Positions 63,105 to 64,000 of a stretch of 64,000 nucleotides of DNA are shown piece by piece; position 1 is the first letter of the stretch, and every line of letters begins with the position of its first letter. A model generated the notes under the pieces. That model did not search any database, was not told where the DNA came from, and worked only from the letters and a program-made list of their open reading frames with translations. The DNA is taken from contig NZ_JAJNDB010000010.1 in NCBI RefSeq assembly GCF_021026375.1, positions 186,001-250,000 on the forward strand. The letters are read 5' to 3'. Source of the DNA: Actinomycetospora endophytica. Lineage in GTDB: Bacteria; Actinomycetota; Actinomycetes; Mycobacteriales; Pseudonocardiaceae. A program made the translations under genes and the position numbers.

Positions 63105-64000
63105 TCACCAGGTGACCGGCAGGCTCCGCAGGCCGTACACCACGCTGGCCGACCGGAAGTCCACGTCGGAGAACGGGATCGCCGGGGCCAGCGTCGGGAA
63201 CCGCCGGAGCAGGGCCGGGAACGCGGTGGCCATCTCCATGCGCGCGAGTGGCGCGCCGAGGCAGTGGTGCACGCCGTGCCCGAAGGCGACGTGGTGACTC
63301 GCGGCCCGCCCGACGTCGAGCTGGTCGGGGTCCTCGACGAGGGCGCGGTCGCGGTCGGCGGCGGGAAGGGACACGACGAGGACGTCACCGGCCTCGATGT
63401 CCTGATCGCCGACCCGGGTGGCGGCCGTGGCGGTGCGCGGCACCCCGGTGTGCACGACCGACAGGAACCGCATCAGCTCCTCGACGGCGGGCGCGGCGGC
63501 GTTCGGGTCGTCGCGGACCAGCGCCGCCTGCTCCGGGTGACGGAGCAGCGCGAGCGTCCCGATCGCGAGCATGTTCGCCGTCGTCTCGTGACCGGCGATG
63601 AGCAGGAGCGACGCGACGCCGATGAGCTCGGTGCGGGTGAGGGTGTCGCCGTGCTCACGCACGAGCATCCCGAGCATGTCGTCGCCCGGAGCCGCGAAGG
63701 CGCGGTCGACCAGCTCGGCCATGTAGGCCCGTGACTGGGCCGCGACCATCCCCCGCTCCTCGAGCGGGCGGGTCAGGTCGAGCTGCTTCGCGGCGCGGCG
63801 GTGGAACTCCGCGCGGTCGGAGTACGGCACGCCGAGCAGCTCGCAGATGACCAGGCTGGGCACCGGGAGGGCGAAGTCCGGCACCAGGTCAGCGGGCGGG
63901 CCGGCCTGCTCCATCGCGTCGAGGTGGGAGTCGACGATCTCGGCGATGCGCGGCTGGAGCCGCCGGATGCGCTTGACGGTGAACTCGCCGGTGAGCAGGC
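63105..64000 (-). CDS. Cytochrome P450, 3' part
   Basis: The gene runs past the right edge, with 298 residues visible. The I-helix is LLIAGHETTANM, the ExxR region EELMRFL, the PERF-like region DQLDVGRAASHHVAFG, and the heme-binding loop FGHGVHHCLGAPLAR has the axial Cys. It is a bacterial class I P450 paired with the downstream ferredoxin. The substrate is unknown. Confidence 0.94.
   Translation of the reverse strand, partial: LLTGEFTVKRIRRLQPRIAEIVDSHLDAMEQAGPPADLVPDFALPVPSLVICELLGVPYSDRAEFHRRAAKQLDLTRPLEERGMVAAQSRAYMAELVDRAFAAPGDDMLGMLVREHGDTLTRTELIGVASLLLIAGHETTANMLAIGTLALLRHPEQAALVRDDPNAAAPAVEELMRFLSVVHTGVPRTATAATRVGDQDIEAGDVLVVSLPAADRDRALVEDPDQLDVGRAASHHVAFGHGVHHCLGAPLARMEMATAFPALLRRFPTLAPAIPFSDVDFRSASVVYGLRSLPVTW

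Overview
The window is very GC-rich chromosomal DNA of an actinobacterium. Core gene order (radical SAM/DUF2344 pair, rne, rplU, rpmA, obgE, proB, proA; folC with DUF4233 and ndk; clpX, clpP2, clpP1, tig), frequent GTG starts and many 4-base stop/start overlaps fit the order Pseudonocardiales. I would guess a Pseudonocardia- or Actinomycetospora-like organism, but that is inference and was not checked against any database.

Bases 1-10,730 hold the 3' end of a RecQ-type helicase gene, a zinc-free ribosomal protein bL32 under a Zur-like operator, an acyl-CoA synthetase, two membrane proteins, and the proA, proB, obgE, rpmA, rplU series. Bases 10,890-28,482 continue the housekeeping block: a large RNase E/G, the DUF2344/radical SAM pair, an alpha/beta hydrolase, ndk, a degenerate AbiEi/DUF559-like protein, DUF4233-folC, DUF6457, fdhD, a Tat-exported hydrolase, clpX, two clpP genes and trigger factor. 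Bases 28,700-38,650 hold an aldo/keto reductase, glutamine-dependent NAD synthetase, a DUF418 membrane protein, a LuxR-type two-component system whose kinase is frameshifted, a DinB protein, a frameshifted glutamine amidotransferase and an AraC regulator.

Bases 38,671-52,897 are an integrated actinomycete integrative and conjugative element (AICE, pSAM2-like) in a tRNA-Pro(TGG) gene, bounded by 48-bp direct repeats. Its backbone has an HUH replication initiator, a one-knuckle zinc peptide, an HTH protein, an FtsK/TraSA translocase, a small membrane protein, Xis and a tyrosine integrase. Its cargo (43.6-49.1 kb) is visibly AT-richer and all on the minus strand: a truncated regulator-like protein, a SAM methyltransferase and a PIN-like protein in one overlapping operon, then a PIN_8/DUF4935 coiled-coil protein and an unrecognised protein. 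I regard this cargo as the best candidate for an undescribed system, probably defensive. The left arm carries a heptad-repeat coiled-coil protein, a cupin, a SLOG/DUF2493 protein and two copies of a small conserved ORF.

Bases 52,900-64,000 return to chromosome: tRNA-Gly(TCC), a hydrolase, a FAD monooxygenase with divergent TetR, a DinB protein, an esterase, an ArsR/SRPBCC pair, a small secreted peptide, two TetR regulators around an NCS2 permease, and a ferredoxin/P450 pair running off the right end. Several intergenic palindrome families recur in the chromosomal part.
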